Assembly (NCBI GenBank): GCA_028023455.1
Contig: JAQFVV010006472.1
Span: forward strand, 1,179,886-1,243,885
Origin: Epiperipatus broadwayi
Lineage: Eukaryota > Onychophora > Udeonychophora > Euonychophora > Peripatidae
Reading direction: 5' to 3'
Length of the DNA: 64,000 nt
The position numbers were made by a program, and so were the translations under genes. Below the pieces are notes generated by a model that had not been told where the DNA came from, made no database searches, and saw only the letters and a list, made by a program, of their open reading frames with translations. Below, one piece after another: positions 1 through 13,310 of the stretch (within the stretch, counting starts at the first letter, position 1; each line of letters opens with the position of its first letter).

Positions 1-401
1 TACACTGAAATTCTGAAATTATCATTTAAAAATATTATATATAGACCCTGACTGCCAATATCTGATGCAAAAGTTTTTTTATACTGCACTTCTGAGTGAT
101 TCTATAATGCTAGAATGCAGGACAGTGCTAAATTGCAGATGATTTTCTATAGCTTCATCTATTTTAAATCTGCAAACATAAATTTTCATCACTTATGCTA
201 CTTCTGGAACATGTTGCTGAAAGTGACTATTGACCTCAGTGATATACTCTTATAAATGACTAGATCATGCAAATTTAATAATCAGAGATTTTGATCATTC
301 AATCAGCAGTCAGTTTTATACAGATCCACCTACAAGAGCTCACAGACTATGTATAGAACAATCTTGACATGAGTTCTGTTTTGAAATATATTATTTGGTT
401 T
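1..401. other. A+T-rich sequence, nothing recognised
   Basis: I see no open reading frame of note, no tRNA-like fold and no clear repeat in this stretch. Confidence 0.5.
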
Positions 402-665
402 TCAATCATTTTCCATTATAAAAATATGTTAATTTTATTTTTTTAAATAAATATTATCTTCATGTTTTCAAACACATCTATACTTTCAGCATATAAAATA
501 TATAATGCATTCTATAGAAATCTGCTTTCAGTTCATTTTTAAAAATAAATTATTTCGTTTTCATGTTTTTTTAACTTATTTCTTTTTCAATCATTATCTC
601 TTATAACAATATGTTAATTTTATGTTTTATTTTCTAAATAAATATTATTTTTATGTTTATAAACA
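402..665. repeat. Two direct copies of an A+T-rich unit of about 75-85 bp
   Basis: The segment at about 402-476 recurs at about 590-665. Both copies run from TTTCAATCATT through AATATGTTAATTTTAT to AAATAAATATTAT and end near AAACACA. They differ by scattered substitutions and small indels. Function is unknown; it looks like a decayed tandem repeat. Confidence 0.6.
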
Positions 666-1073
666 CACGAAAGTTATTGATTAATTTATTCTGATATAAT
701 TTAATGTGAGTATAGAATTCCAGCAATGGATAGAGTATACATTCAAAGAACACCAAAAATTAATTTATTTTTTCCTTTTTTTTTTTTTTTTTTTGGTATC
801 CAAAGTTTTATTCTTCCCTTAACTAAAAATATATTTCCAGTCTTACATAATTTGAAACTATTTTTATTCATTTTCCATAATAGCTTTTTTAAAATAGTTT
901 ACTTCCCCTTATATATAAATAAATACAAAAACTTTTAAGTAAAGTTTTAATAGAGAAATTATAAATAAATTATAATAATAAGCTGAACGTTTTCGAGGAT
1001 CCATGTCTCATAATCATAGCTTTCTTAAAAATATATAATAAAATATATGCAAAGATATTTAAATTAGCATGGG

Positions 1074-1262
1074 TTACATGACCCATTTCTTTGATATATC
1101 AAAGCAAGTGTCTTTTCCATTTATAACATTAATATTTTTATTAATGTAGAATGCTTCTTTTATTTTTCTCTTATGATCATTTGATTCTGTGCATAAAATT
1201 ACAGGATTAGCAGTGTAAAATTGTGTCCAGATTTCATGGCATGCTCCAAAAATTCTGAAGAT
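1074..1262 (-). pseudogene. Penelope-like GIY-YIG endonuclease, C-terminal fragment (minus arm)
   Basis: This is the minus-strand counterpart of the fragment at 1380-1555. Read on the minus strand it contains the same HAMKSGH-type segment, the basic HKRKIKEAFYI-type segment and a stop after a Trp-containing end. In PLEs this region follows the YIG motif and carries the catalytic Glu (the E of KIKEA). Only about the last 55-60 residues remain, without the GIY or YIG motifs, so it cannot encode a functional nuclease. It is part of palindrome A and has no identifiable promoter. Confidence 0.55.
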
Positions 1263-1379
1263 GTACTGTTGTTCTTCTGATCTCTACTGTAAGTTTACAG
1301 GTGTTGAGCAAATCTAGTATTAATAGTAACTTTAGTTTCACATAATATACAGCTTGGCATCAATACATCTTCTGTATTT

Positions 1380-1555
1380 TTGGAGCATGCCATGAAATCT
1401 GGACACAATTTACACCTGCTAATCCTGTAATTTTATACACAGAATTGAATGATCATAAGAGAAAAATAAAAGAAGCATTCTACATTAATGGAATTATTAA
1501 TGCTATAAATAGAAAAGACACTTGCTTTGATATATTGAAGAAATGGGCCACATAA
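1380..1555 (+). pseudogene. Penelope-like GIY-YIG endonuclease, C-terminal fragment (plus arm)
   Basis: Translation gives a short C-terminal piece with EHAMKSGHNL, then NDHKRKIKEAFYI and AINRKDT before a TAA. In Penelope-like elements the order H..GH, then RKIKEA.YI, then a closing 'INR' segment is characteristic of the end of the GIY-YIG endonuclease domain. The corresponding end in the better preserved element at 21.9-22.8 kb is HELNTGH then RRIKETLMIK. A premature stop breaks the frame after the GH motif. The rest of the ORF, including the reverse transcriptase, is missing on this arm. Confidence 0.6.
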
Positions 1556-1985
1556 CACATGCTAATTGAAATATCTTTGCATATATTTTATTACATATTT
1601 TTAAGAAAGCTATGATTATGAGGCATGGATCCTCAAAAACATTCAGCTTATTATTATAATTTATTTATGACTTCTCTATTAAAACTTTACTTATAAGTTT
1701 TTGTGTTTATTTAATAGCTTTTTTGTTATATTTATTTTTGTTTCCTCATATCTCATAATTAAAGAACTGCTATATATTTTTTACATATCTATTTTATTTC
1801 TTATATAACTACTTAGACAAATTCTCTATCTGCAGCCATGTATTTAACTACTTTCCACATAATCCAATTAAACAATGTATTACAATAAGAATATTCCAGA
1901 CTTCCAAACATTTTTAATTTGCCTTTTATTTTTTTTCATTATATAAGGTTTTTGTAGATATAAGAAAATGCTTACAAATCATCAC

Positions 1986-1986
<1 letters not shown>

Positions 1987-2021
<35 letters not shown>

Positions 2022-2026
2022 TGATG

Positions 2027-2054
<28 letters not shown>
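1987..2054. repeat. (TA)n hairpin
   Basis: ATCATCACTTA leads into a (TA)n tract that is closed by TAAGTGATGAT, and a second (TA)n tract follows. The flanking 11-mers are perfect inverted repeats, so the whole can fold as one hairpin or cruciform. Confidence 0.8.
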
Positions 2055-2057
<3 letters not shown>

Positions 2058-2059
2058 AG

Positions 2060-5000
2060 CCCTTGGATTTGTCCAAGGCTCCATTTTTTTTAGGTTAGCT
2101 ATGAAAGAGAATGTTCTATCCAAATTTTCCTTATAATATATGTTTTTTTTTCTGTAATAAGAAAATTTTAGCCAAGACTGAGTTTGAACCCATATTTATA
2201 AGGAATTGCATATGTTTGACTAGTAAGCAATCTAAAAATTTATTGTTAATGTGTTTATCACCAGAGGATTATTTTATTTTAATTTATGGGTTAAATTGAT
2301 ATTAAAATTTTTTTAGAAAAAGCAAGATTTACACATTTGTTGATAGGGAGATGTGTGACTGTTGAAAACTATATTATATAGTGATGGTGAGTGGTCATTA
2401 TTTTATGCTAGGTTATAAATAAATAATTCATGAAAGTAAATAAAATAAAATAAAAAAATAATAATAGTAATATAGGTAGAATAGTTGTAATAAATAAAGA
2501 TTAAGGCATTAAAGGTCTAAATTTAAAGAAAAGTATATACCTGCGATGTGTGTGTGTATATATAATTTAATTGTAGATTTTAATGGTACAATTTACAAGT
2601 AATAGTCATTTCTTACATGTTGTAAAGCAATTTTTAAATAAGAAATTAAATCATTTTAATAAGTTAATATTAGCAGCTAAATTTAATTTAAAGTCTGAGT
2701 TTGAAACAGCTGTAATATATATCTGGTTTCACTATTAAAGGGAAAAAGTAAGATTACTTCTGGTATGGGTTCAAGTATTATATTACTCAGTTAATTATCA
2801 TTCCTTAAAAGACACAGATCTCACCAAGGAATTTAAGTGGACCATTAATTTAGACCATTAACATGATGGCCTGTAAAATTGCCCAAAATTAATTGGCAAT
2901 TATAGCTGTTAAATTGTAGGGTTAATTGTGTCTGTTTGAAATGGAATTTGTGCCTGTTTTTCTGAACGAGCAACAGAGTTAAGACTAATTGAGAAGGGGG
3001 AACATGTCAATTAATTATAAAGATAATAAACAGGTGGATGTCTCTATAAAAGCTGTGTTAATAGAGAAAAAAAGGCTTTTTATTTTAAACTGGATGTTCT
3101 GTGACAGTTTTCTTGCTTTGACTGAGAGAAAAACTGTCTTATAAAATTTAAAATCATTTTTATTGTACTTTTTTGTCTCTTCAGAATAATTTGGCTAAAT
3201 CTAAGATTGCCTTAAGACAATGTATAGTGAGTAAATTTTAAGTGGGCACACACTCTGTAACCTCCAGAAGTCAGCTATTCAACATATGGTAATAAAAATT
3301 TAAACCACAGAAGTTAAAATTTGAGTTTAATATCGTTTATATATATGCAAATAGTAAAATTTAAAACTCAAAAGTTTGATGTATATGTAAGTCAATTTAA
3401 ACATATAAAATAAAATTAAAATTGAAAAAGGACAATCAAAAACAGACTGATATTGTGAAAAAGTTAAATGAAGGCTGTTTAACTGAAACCTGCAGAAAAT
3501 TACAAAGTTTAAAGGTAATCTACCTAGAGTTGGAAATGAGGAACACATTCAGTAAAATAAAAACTGTATATATGATAGCAAAGAAACTGAACTCTATCAA
3601 AAGAACTTTTTACTACAAGGACTTATGTGCTATTATAAACTGGTCAAGGAGAAAAAAACAAAAAGGAGAAATCAGGAACCTGGAAAGACACCTGCTAAAA
3701 GACTTATATAAGTATAATTTTTATTATTATTATTGTTATTCACTCTTTGTGTGTAGGACATTTAATATATATATATATATATATAATAAAAAATGTGTGT
3801 AGGATATTTAATATAAAAAAAAGAGAGAGAGAATTTCTTTCTTTGTAGTGTATTATGTATAATCATCTACTTTAAAATTATCATTGTATTGTTTTGGGTG
3901 TAGAGATTGATTTCAGATGATTTTATATATGTTTATTTAAATGCTTTTGCTATTATTGTCATTTTGGGGGTAGATGAAATTTATATCATGTCTTCTGATA
4001 TGCCTTATTTAAAATGCTTTACAAACAATTAAAAAAAAAACACGTAAGAGATATTGTTATTAGCATCAGAAGTTATTGTTAAATGATTAGACTTATAAAT
4101 GAATTGCTTGTCTATTGAGTTGCATCATCATCATTTTTATTTTCTTTTACAAAAGTGCATGGAAATAGTTTTGAGAATTTTATGCACATTTCTTATTGCT
4201 TATTATTATTGTTATCATAGATTTAAGGCCAGAAACAAGCTGATTTATGCTTGGAAAATTTATGGGCTCATATTCCAGTATACTAATTTGCAAGAATATT
4301 AAAGTTGTGAAAGTTTTATTTGTATAATTTGATGTTTCGGCCTGTATGTGTGTGGATAGACAAAGATCTCCACAAAACTCAGTGAAGTCTAGATCACTAA
4401 GATTTATGCGATATTCATAAAGTATTTGAACCCAGTGGAAGAGTTTTTCCACTTGAGTATTCTCTACAATGTAAGAAGGTTTTTTTATTTTGATGGCCAG
4501 AGGTATTTGGTATACCTATGTTTTCATGACTAGCGATAAAAATCCTAGCATATCTCAACCTTAGTGAAAAGGTTCTCTCTTATTCGGGTCACTGCCTGCC
4601 TCATATTAATATTTGATATTCCTTATGTGTGTATGAGAGGATAGCTGTGATGAGCATTATTATAAGTATTGGATACCAGATCGCAAACTCAATTTAATGA
4701 CAGAATGAATGTAGATAATGTATGTGCGATTGGTGTGTTTGAATATTGTTTTAGTAGATTTGATTTAGCATTCGAGCCAAAAATAATTAAGTTAATAACT
4801 GTTAAAGGTTAAATAAAACTTACGAATGATTGGGCATGAGCAATGTGTATATAAATTTTTTTTAAATAAATATTTACATGGCCAGCTGAGAACTTCGCTG
4901 GAAAGGTAATATTGTTAAAAATATTATTATATTATAAGAACATGAACATATAGTGGGTGCACTATGCTGATGATTGGTCTTAATGCCAATTTATTTGCAA

Positions 5001-7160
5001 TGACTTAGTCTTACTATTATTAAAATATCTCTGTTGTAAAGATTAGGGCAAAAGAATATTTAATCAGGATGATAGTATAAGATCAAGAAATTTACGAGGG
5101 AATATTAACTTTAGATTTGTTAACTAAAATTATTAAATTTAATTAGGGGAGAAATCGATTATGTATTTTCTAAAATCTATCAGTAATAAAGGGGAAAGCA
5201 TTGAACACAACAAAAATTAGTATTCAGTAGATTTAAGATAAAATAAAAGCGTAAATATAATGTGTATGTTTTTTGTATTGAATTATAGTTTGTTAAATAA
5301 AATTTGTTATTTGTTTAAATAAAATTTGCGTGTGTCTTAATGTTTTTGTGGGTTATTATTATCTAGATATTTCCAATCCAATCATACATCGATATATTAT
5401 TATGAATATTTGAATTATCATATACGTAACTGATATTTAGTAAAACTATTTAAAAGGTTAATTTCAAATGCTTAAAATTACCAAATAATTTAATATTGTT
5501 GAAATATAAATCGTGGATAGAGATAGTATTATGTGATAACGAGTACAGAGGGTGGGCATAAAATCCTTTCCCAATCCGTTGTATTCAAACCCCTCTCTAG
5601 ACGCATTTTGTTTTTATATAATTTGTTATAATTACGACTATGCTTTATGATGTGTTTATAAAGATTTAATAAGCTCAAAATATTCCAGCTTTAATGTAAA
5701 TTGCTATTAAACTGCATTAAAGACAACCGAGATCACCCTGGAGGCGATCAAGAGAGGAGTGTTTATCACCAATAACCTATGGCAGCTTATTCGATTTCCA
5801 CATCTAATTATTCGAAAAACCCTGAGAAGAGATTATAATGAGGACGTGAGCTAGTAAAACAAAATAAAACGGTAAATTTTAATGGTTAAATAAATAATAG
5901 TGTAATAGACATATGGATGTGAAATTGATGGAGGAGTGGATCAGGAAAGTGGAGATGAATATAGAACTTTATAATTAGAATAAAATTTAATTGTAGCTTT
6001 AATCATAGTGAATGGGGAAGGCGCTGAGAATAACCTGGAATTCTTAAAGATATTAATATTGTCAATTTTAATGCGTTCTCAGTGTTCTCTAAATCGATTA
6101 TGCATTAACCCATTCATGAAATATTATTATTAAGAGTATTGAATTGAAATTTAACCTCTATATTTTATGAGAGCTGCAATTTGGCACCCTGGCAATTAAG
6201 CTTATAGATGTTCTGTATCATCATCATCATCTCAGTAGGCCTCAGAAATAATGTCAGCTGGGAATGATGAAGTATCCATCGATCCATCCTTAAAAGGTTG
6301 TAATTGGCATGCAATTTATCTGCAAGTGTGTAAATGCCATATAGATTTGAATATAGTATAATCAATCCATAACTGGATGTGCGAGCATTTGAATAAAATT
6401 CTCATTGGTTAGAATAAAGTTATAATTAGCTTAAACTATCCAATAATATATATGATATTTGTAAGCTCTCCTAACCGTTTAGTTATGTTTGAAATTCAAT
6501 GTGGATGACCGATCGAGAGATTGCAAAATACGTTTTATATTAATTCAATAGGTTTTGATAAAGTTGGTAAAATAAAGAATAACTTTTCCATTTGTTTGAA
6601 TTGATTTTATTTGTTTACAATTGGCTGGTAACGCGGTCGCACGAAGGAGATTATATTTAATTTATACGTATGAAGTATATTAGTCGATACATTATACTTG
6701 AGAAATTATTCTATTAAATCTATACTTAGAAATTATTTAATCTATACGTGTTATACTAGAATATATATCATTGATGCATTGCATATTTAATCGATACTTA
6801 AGAAAGGCATCTGTCGTTAATTTATATTTAAGAAAATGTTCATCTTTAAAAACCAAGATTTAGATTAGTGTCTATTTAGTTAGAATAATACACTTAAATA
6901 TATTTGGTTAGAAAATATTAACCTTAAATTTCATTGGTTAGAAGTGGCTACAACGTGGAAGCCTATTACACATCGATCCCCTAGCCAAAACTTATTTGTT
7001 TAACAAAATCTATTCATTTAGTAAAAATATAACTTCGTAAGAAATCGCAATATAAATGTATTCGTTTACCAGTAATACATTAAAACTCCTTTAAACGATT
7101 TTACCATTGTTAGAAATATGAAAATCTTTTAAATACTTTAATTTGTTAGAATATATATAT
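2060..7160. other. Long A+T-rich stretch without a recognisable gene
   Basis: Open frames here are short. The longest (3422-3802, 126 codons, starting at TTG) is Lys-rich, matches no family I know and ends in a (TA)n microsatellite; I do not call it a gene. A trinucleotide run (ATT/ATC) at about 4125-4215 and scattered poly-A/T runs are the only other structure. At 2160-2260 a sequence containing GTTTGAACCC faintly resembles a tRNA-derived element on the minus strand, but it is too weak to call. Confidence 0.4.
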
Positions 7161-7164
7161 ATAT

Positions 7165-7700
7165 ATAATTTCACTCTCAGCAGACAAGTTACAATTTTTA
7201 ATGTCCATATAATCTTATTAGACCATAGATAAAAGTAGACTTTCACTTTTATTGATTAAAGGTAGTTAGTTGTCTTGACAACAGATTGAGATTGTTGATT
7301 ATTAATAATATTCTAATAACTTAACTGTTGACTGTGACTATTTTTATGTATTTATATTGAATACTTATCTAACCTTAAGCATTATTAGCTTTATTATCTA
7401 AGTAATATACATTATTGGAGTGAAATTTGAAAGTTATAATTGACTGTTTATTAATCTGCTTTCAAAACAGGTTTTATTTACTGTTTAATGAGGCTAATTT
7501 AAACTTAGGTGAAATAAATAATTTTATTCTCTGCAGTCAAATTGCAATCTTTAGTATCTATATAATTTTATTAGACTATACATAAAGGTGAATTTTCTCC
7601 TTTATTGATTAGTGGACATTGCCTTGACAACAGATTAAGATTGTTAATTGTTAATGATAATGGTATTGTTTAAGTGTTGACTTCTTTCATGTATTTATAT
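7165..7700. repeat. Direct repeat of about 350 bp unit (two copies)
   Basis: The block at about 7165-7400 recurs at about 7515-7700. Shared landmarks in order are a CTC(A/T)GCAG start, TTATTAGACTATA-type sequence, a TTTATTGATTA segment and CTTGACAACAGATT. The last landmark is also the core of the inverted repeat at 13.3-13.5 kb, so this is a dispersed repeat family rather than a local duplication. Divergence between copies is considerable. Confidence 0.6.
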
Positions 7701-9440
7701 ATATACTCCACAAAAGTATGTGGACAGTTAAAAATTATTATGGTGGGCATTTAATATTTAAAATTGTTTATCCAGGTTACGTATATACATACTTCTTTGT
7801 TTCATTTTTTAATGTTAGATTATATACTAAGATCCTTTTCCAAATTGTTCTATTTTATATTTTTTAAATGTGAAACATTCAAAATTTTTAATTATTCCCA
7901 TTCTATTTTTGTGCCTTTACAACTTAATTCTAATTTTCATTTGTGTATATATTTGTTTATAAAGTACCTAAATAGCACTGTTCTCAAGACAAATATGATT
8001 CTTTTTTTCTTTTATTCTTTTGTTGTATTATTATTGCTATATTTTAGATTTTTCCTCATTGAATTTAATTTTCAAATTTTTTCTAAACTTTATGTGTTTT
8101 TTCTATTGATAAATTCATATCTGTTACATTATTTGCATGAAATATATTATTAATAAAAAGACAGGGGGAAATATTATGTGTTCTGGAGATTTTGGTATTC
8201 GATAATTACTAGATCTTTTTAATATTTTTACATTTTCAATCTTATTTTTCTAACATCATTTCTGATATACCAATAAAATATTTTTAAAAGTCAGTTTTGT
8301 TTTATTCATACAGATCTATGCCCTGCATCAAACTATATTTCAAGTAGAATGTTAATCAAGCCTTTTTTTAGATATAACTTTAATTGATAGACCATGAAAT
8401 TCCTTCAACTTTCATTAAAAACCTTTTTAAACTATTAATTTTTTTATTCTAATCTTTTAATCTTCACTTTATTGTTTTAATTCTGGTTATATTTTTTTCA
8501 ACTCAAATTGTTTATAACTGCCATCAATTTTATTCAATAGTTTGATAGGTTTATTCTTATTATTACAAGTTATGCCTCATCTACAAATCAATATAATAAA
8601 CCCCCCCCCTGCTGATATCCCCCTCTTTATCAAATCTATTCTCATTTAAGAAATTTATCAAAATAAACATTTATTGTTGTTAATTTTAATTTTTCACATG
8701 ATCACTATCTTATACTAGCACATAATTGTATGAAGAGTTTTGCTTTGTTTAATTTTAATGTAAATAAAGACTTATCAGTCATAGGATTATGATGATCTAA
8801 TCCACTAGCATTGAAAATTGCATCATATTATAATTAAACCTTTCATTCTTATCATTATAATGTCACAAAATCTGACTAACTAACTTATCTGTAATCTTTA
8901 ATCTCCTGCTAGTAACAGCTAAATATTGAATTATACTAAACATTATTATATATCTAGTTAGATTGGTCATGAAATTACTATATGGGAGTTGGAGGCTAAA
9001 TTTGTTTGTGGTCTGAAAAAAATTTATGATTTACCCTATCCATAGTCATTCTTCAAGTAGCTGATAGATCTTTTAACCATTTTACCATGAAACCTTACAT
9101 TTGATTTTGTATGTGTGTTAATATTGTTTATTTTAATTTATTTTTAAATAAGTGTAAGACAAGTAATAGATAATCAATATATATGTTGTATACCTTTTTT
9201 ATATTTAAATTTCTTTAAGTAATCACTAAATTACACAATTCTTTTCTATTTGTATATAAATTTTCCTCATAACCTTAAGCTAATCTAAGGGTTAACTCAG
9301 AATTATCTATAACTATTTTTAATATATAATAAATAAAGTTTCATTAATTGAAAACTTTAATGTGTTTTCATTTTGAGTTTCTAGCTTTATAGTTAAGTAA
9401 ATAAGTAAAAGGTGGATGTTGAAGGATTGCATTAGATTCT
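7701..9440. other. A+T-rich sequence, nothing recognised
   Basis: The longest open frame (7764-8153, 129 codons) is a Phe/Tyr/Leu-rich low-complexity translation of T-rich DNA and has no recognisable domain. A C9 run lies near 8601. I see nothing else that can be supported. Confidence 0.45.
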
Positions 9441-9444
9441 TAGA

Positions 9445-9640
9445 ATAAGGTGCAATGCTCTCAGATCCAAAGCTTCTCACTGATGAAAGCCACAAGCTAG
9501 AAATTAGTCTGGAGATATTGGATGAGAAGGAACTAGATGGGGAATTTTATGCACAAATCTTCCTGCATCCATTGATTACTAAGGCTTGCACTGGATTGCA
9601 CTACTATATGGAGAGTTTGTTAATACTAATAATTCCTAAT
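9445..9640 (+). mobile_element. Solitary Penelope-like tail of the 63-kb family
   Basis: From TGCAATGCTCTCAGATCC to CTACTATATGGAGAG this segment matches the right arm of the palindrome at 63336-63501 along its whole length, with many substitutions. It is a single arm rather than a palindrome. It carries the hammerhead-like module at 9474-9515. A more decayed related piece may lie at about 10110-10190, around CCATTGATTACTAAAGC. The short open frame across it (9455-9658) is not considered coding. Confidence 0.65.
9474..9515 (+). ncRNA. Hammerhead-like ribozyme motif (PLE tail, partly decayed)
   Basis: The core CTGATGA (9480-9486) is followed by a hairpin AGC-CACAA-GCT and then GAAA. A short helix III element A-TTAG-T and a C in the cleavage position (AGTC) follow. 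Compared with the 63-kb copies, the outer helix II pair is A-T instead of G-C, a paired change that keeps the stem. Helix I (TCTCA with TGGAGA) is weakened by a mismatch. In hammerheads CUGANGA and GAAA are the invariant core. One extra A sits on each side of helix II, which is unusual. Confidence 0.5.
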
Positions 9641-9859
9641 AGTGAATTCTTCTTTTAATCTATATCTTTTTAATATAAATATTGATGAAAGTGATCCATT
9701 TCACCAAGTAAATGCTTTTTTCAATATCAGTGAAACAATTATTAATCTTATATATATATATAAAATCTTATTCTTCTCCATTTCTATATGCATTTTTTAT
9801 CTTTCTGTATTTTTATTTATTTATTTTTTACAAAAAGCTAGTCATCATTAATAATAAGT

Positions 9860-12800
9860 TCTGTCCTGATCATATATTGACAAAGTAATGAAATCAAGAT
9901 TTAAAAGTTTCTGGATTAATTCTTGGCTGACTAAAATATAAAAAAAAAACCTTAGAATAATTAATTGAATGAAATTGTTATGTTCAACCTTTCACTTGAT
10001 GCTCAAACATCATATGACCTCCTAAATAAATAATCATATAATTATTATATAATTTATTTAAAATATTTCAATTCACAACTCTCAATAAGCATCATATAGA
10101 CAGGTAAGCATTTGATAGTGACTACTTTCATCAACCATTGATTACTAAAGCTTTTACTAGATGGCATTATTATGTGGGAAATTTGCTATTATTTTATTTC
10201 TCAATAAAATTATACTAGTATGTGACATCAAACTAATTATAAAATTTTCACATTTTTCTATATGTTGTTGTTGTTGTCGTTTTGAATGAATCATTTAAAA
10301 AATAAAGTTATCAACATTCTTTGTTATAAATTTTGATATTATTATCTACTAATTTATATTTTTAAACTGAAATTTCACTTTTGAAGAAAAGCATGCTTTA
10401 CCATGTGGTCACAAGCTAGTGCCATAAAATGGTTTTGTTTTGGCATTAAAGACTGTAATTTAGGAATACTCAACTAAGTTATACATGCTTAATTGTCGGT
10501 AATAAGCTTTATATAATTTTTTAGTCAATATTTATATATCTTCAATTTTGTAAATATCAAAAATATGATAAAAAGGATAATCAAATGATTTATTGCACCG
10601 GAAATTCACAAGAAATTTGTGCTCTGATCGTAATAAAGCAGAGTTTGAGATTTAAATAAATGTGAGAAATACTGTGAAAGATGTAGAAGATTTTAAAAAA
10701 GTAATGCATAAGCTAAAAAAAAATCTTATATCGACTATTTATTTAAGCGATGATAAAATAAGACTTAGTAGAAAGAGCGAAAAAATAAAATTGAAAAATA
10801 TATTTTTACATATAACTTTGGAACAAATATTAATACAAATAAATGAAAAAATATTGGATAACTCCGCATTCATTTGAAGAGTTTATAATTTTAATTTTTA
10901 TTTACAGACATTGAATTTTACCACTTATTAATCATATTCATATCTACTTAACATTGTTAAAAATATTTTATGCAAATTATAAAAATATTATATTACCTTA
11001 CGTTATCAGTAAAGAATTTAATTATATATATAATCAATGCTCATTCAGTAATAATGTTTACAAGATATATTATATCAAAGAGACGGTAAGATTATATTAA
11101 TCACCGTTAAAATTTGATAAATGATTATTTTAAACAATGGGCCATTATTTTCCTACTGTTTTTGTATTTGTTCTGTTTTTGAAAATAAAATTCCATTAAG
11201 CCTTTTAAACTAAACGACTCCTTTAAAGTTTTAGTTTTCAAAGCATGACGTCAATTAAATCAAACAATTAAGTAGACGGACATATTCTATAAATTAGTAA
11301 AAAAAAAATCTCGCATCTTAATTAATAACTAAAAAAGTATATTTTAAAATTTTGAAAAATTATTATTATTTTATGTAAAAATATTTTTTCTTTAGTAAAA
11401 GAAATGGCGGTAAAACTCAAAAAATAATTGTCTAAAAAAATTTAATAAAAATTTTAATATTTTCACATCCATTTTGAAACTTTTTAGATCTTTTATCATG
11501 TTAATAGAAACTCAGGAAACATTTTATCAGATTAATAGAGTGAATTTGGAAGTCGTCAACAAATATCTAAGAATAGGCACTTATCTAGTAAAATGCAATC
11601 GGCAAAAGATTAAAATCTTTCTGGTTTTAGAGGTTTAAAATCTCAAGGCTAAATTTTAAAAGTTAAACTTATTTTTATAACTTGAATTACTTATGATATA
11701 TATATCCTTTATATGTATATTAAAAGATGTACTTAGATTTCTTTTTTGAGTTTTTTTATTTCGGAATCTCAACTGCCGTTATATTACTGAAATTGTAGCA
11801 ATAAAAAACACGTGTCACAAAGAAAACTCTGCTTACATATATGTATGTATTATACCATCTTGGTCTAGATTTAAATTCTGAATCATTATGTTCCTAAAAT
11901 AAAATATATTTTTTTTGTTTACTTTATTTTGCAATTGTTTTTAAAAGATCAATAGTTGACAGTATTAATAAATAGTTATTGACAATCCACCATAATACAA
12001 AATAATATTCGTGAATTTTTAATTTTAATTTTTCTTAACAGATAGTATATTAAGTTGTAGGTCATAATAAAATTAATATTTTACTATTATTAGAAAGATT
12101 GAATAGATCAAAATGTTCCATAGATTTAAATAGTTTGATGTTATTCCTGCTATGACGTATTACTCCTGTGACTTTTGTGTCTGGTAATATTTATTCAAAG
12201 TTTCCATTTATGATGTCATGGCAACCAAGAATCCTAGCATGAATAATCCATGCCAAAAAACTGACCTTTTCATTTCCATTTTAGAAGGTATTAAATAGTT
12301 TGGTTTACCATTATCATTCACAATATAATACATCTCTCCGTTTTGTATTTAAAAATATATATTTACAGCTAAAACCTTTGTGTTTTTTTTTTTTTTTGCT
12401 AAAACTTTATATATGTTTTTTTTTTTTTTTTTAAAATTTAAATATAATGTTAAACTTACAGTTAAACTTTGTTATAGTTCATCATTTAAAAAACATTTTA
12501 GGGTTCTTTTTCATATTTCGCCTTTTCCCATAATGAATACATCTCTCTATCATTGAAAATAAAATATGTGTGTGTTTTTGTTTTAGATTTGAAGTTTGGT
12601 ATTACAAATGCTAGTTGCTCATGGTAGCACAAAGTGCTGCATTATGCTGGGAGGGGAAAGAATGACTTTGATGACATGAAGTGTCATAATAAAAATTTAC
12701 AAACAGTGCCATATTAAAAAGTCACAACTACTTGTTTTTATTTAGTATCATGTGTTTTTTTCCCTTTTTTCATACTGAATATATCTCTCCATATGTTTTT

Positions 12801-13170
12801 TTTAGAATTGAACTTTCATTCTATATATGGTATGATGTATTACTCTGGTGACAAATTTTATTGATTATCTGCACATTCCTTAGAGGCATTATTTTAAACA
12901 TATCACAAACTTAGAATAATACATCACAGCAGGAATAATACCAAAGTACCTAGATTTGTTTAATAGTATTTTTTTATTTTATGGCATACATTTAACAAAT
13001 AATACATGAACCAATGGTCAATTATTATTTAGAAGGTATGTATGTATGTGTACATGCATTATGTTTATACAATTAAAATAATATAAAATCATTCATGTTT
13101 TGAAATTATTTTTTTATATATAATTATTTAACAATAAAATTATAAGCTTTAACTCAGACTAAAATATTAT
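9860..13170. other. A+T-rich sequence, nothing recognised
   Basis: No gene can be supported. A 71-codon frame at 10662-10877 is Lys/Ile-rich and unrecognised. Poly-T runs lie at about 12381 and 12418. Several short repeated phrases occur (for example 'atacatctctc' near 12330 and 12538, and 'atgacgtattactcctgtga' near 12153, resembled near 12833), which suggests old dispersed repeats. Confidence 0.4.
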
Positions 13171-13175
13171 AATAG

Positions 13176-13266
13176 ATATATGAAGAACATATAAAGAAAA
13201 GCTTTCATAAAATACATTTTTAAAATGTATTCAATGAAAGCTTTATTCTATACATTCTTCATATAT
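13176..13266. repeat. Short foldback (MITE-like) hairpin
   Basis: The left arm from ATATATGAAGAA through AAGCTTTCAT to ACATTTTT pairs with a right arm from AAAATGTATTC through ATGAAAGCTTT to TTCTTCATATAT. Total length is about 91 bp with almost no loop. No coding capacity is present; no clear target duplication can be seen because the flanks are simple A+T. Confidence 0.65.
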
Positions 13267-13310
13267 AATAAATGTAATAATGCTCAAAGCTAAATGTGTT
13301 TATAAGTAAT

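Larger units (their letters stand above)
908..1722. mobile_element. Inverted pair of Penelope-like element tails (palindrome A)
   Basis: Two arms of about 350 bp (about 908-1275 and 1365-1722) are inverted copies of each other with a spacer of about 90 bp. Each arm, read outward, encodes the end of a PLE GIY-YIG endonuclease followed by its 3' flank. The arms differ by scattered substitutions, so the event is not recent. It is one of several head-to-head PLE pairs in the window. Confidence 0.7.

Noticed and set aside
1980-2060. CRISPR-like or regularly spaced repeats
   Set aside because: The repeats are simple (TA)n with hairpin flanks; the DNA is eukaryotic, with no spaced unique sequences.
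3422-3802. 126-codon open frame, Lys-rich
   Set aside because: It starts at TTG, ends in a (TA)n microsatellite, has no recognisable domain, and such frames are expected by chance in A+T-rich DNA.
7764-8153. 129-codon hydrophobic open frame that could pass for a membrane protein
   Set aside because: It is a Phe/Leu/Tyr-rich translation of T-rich sequence without any motif or codon bias.
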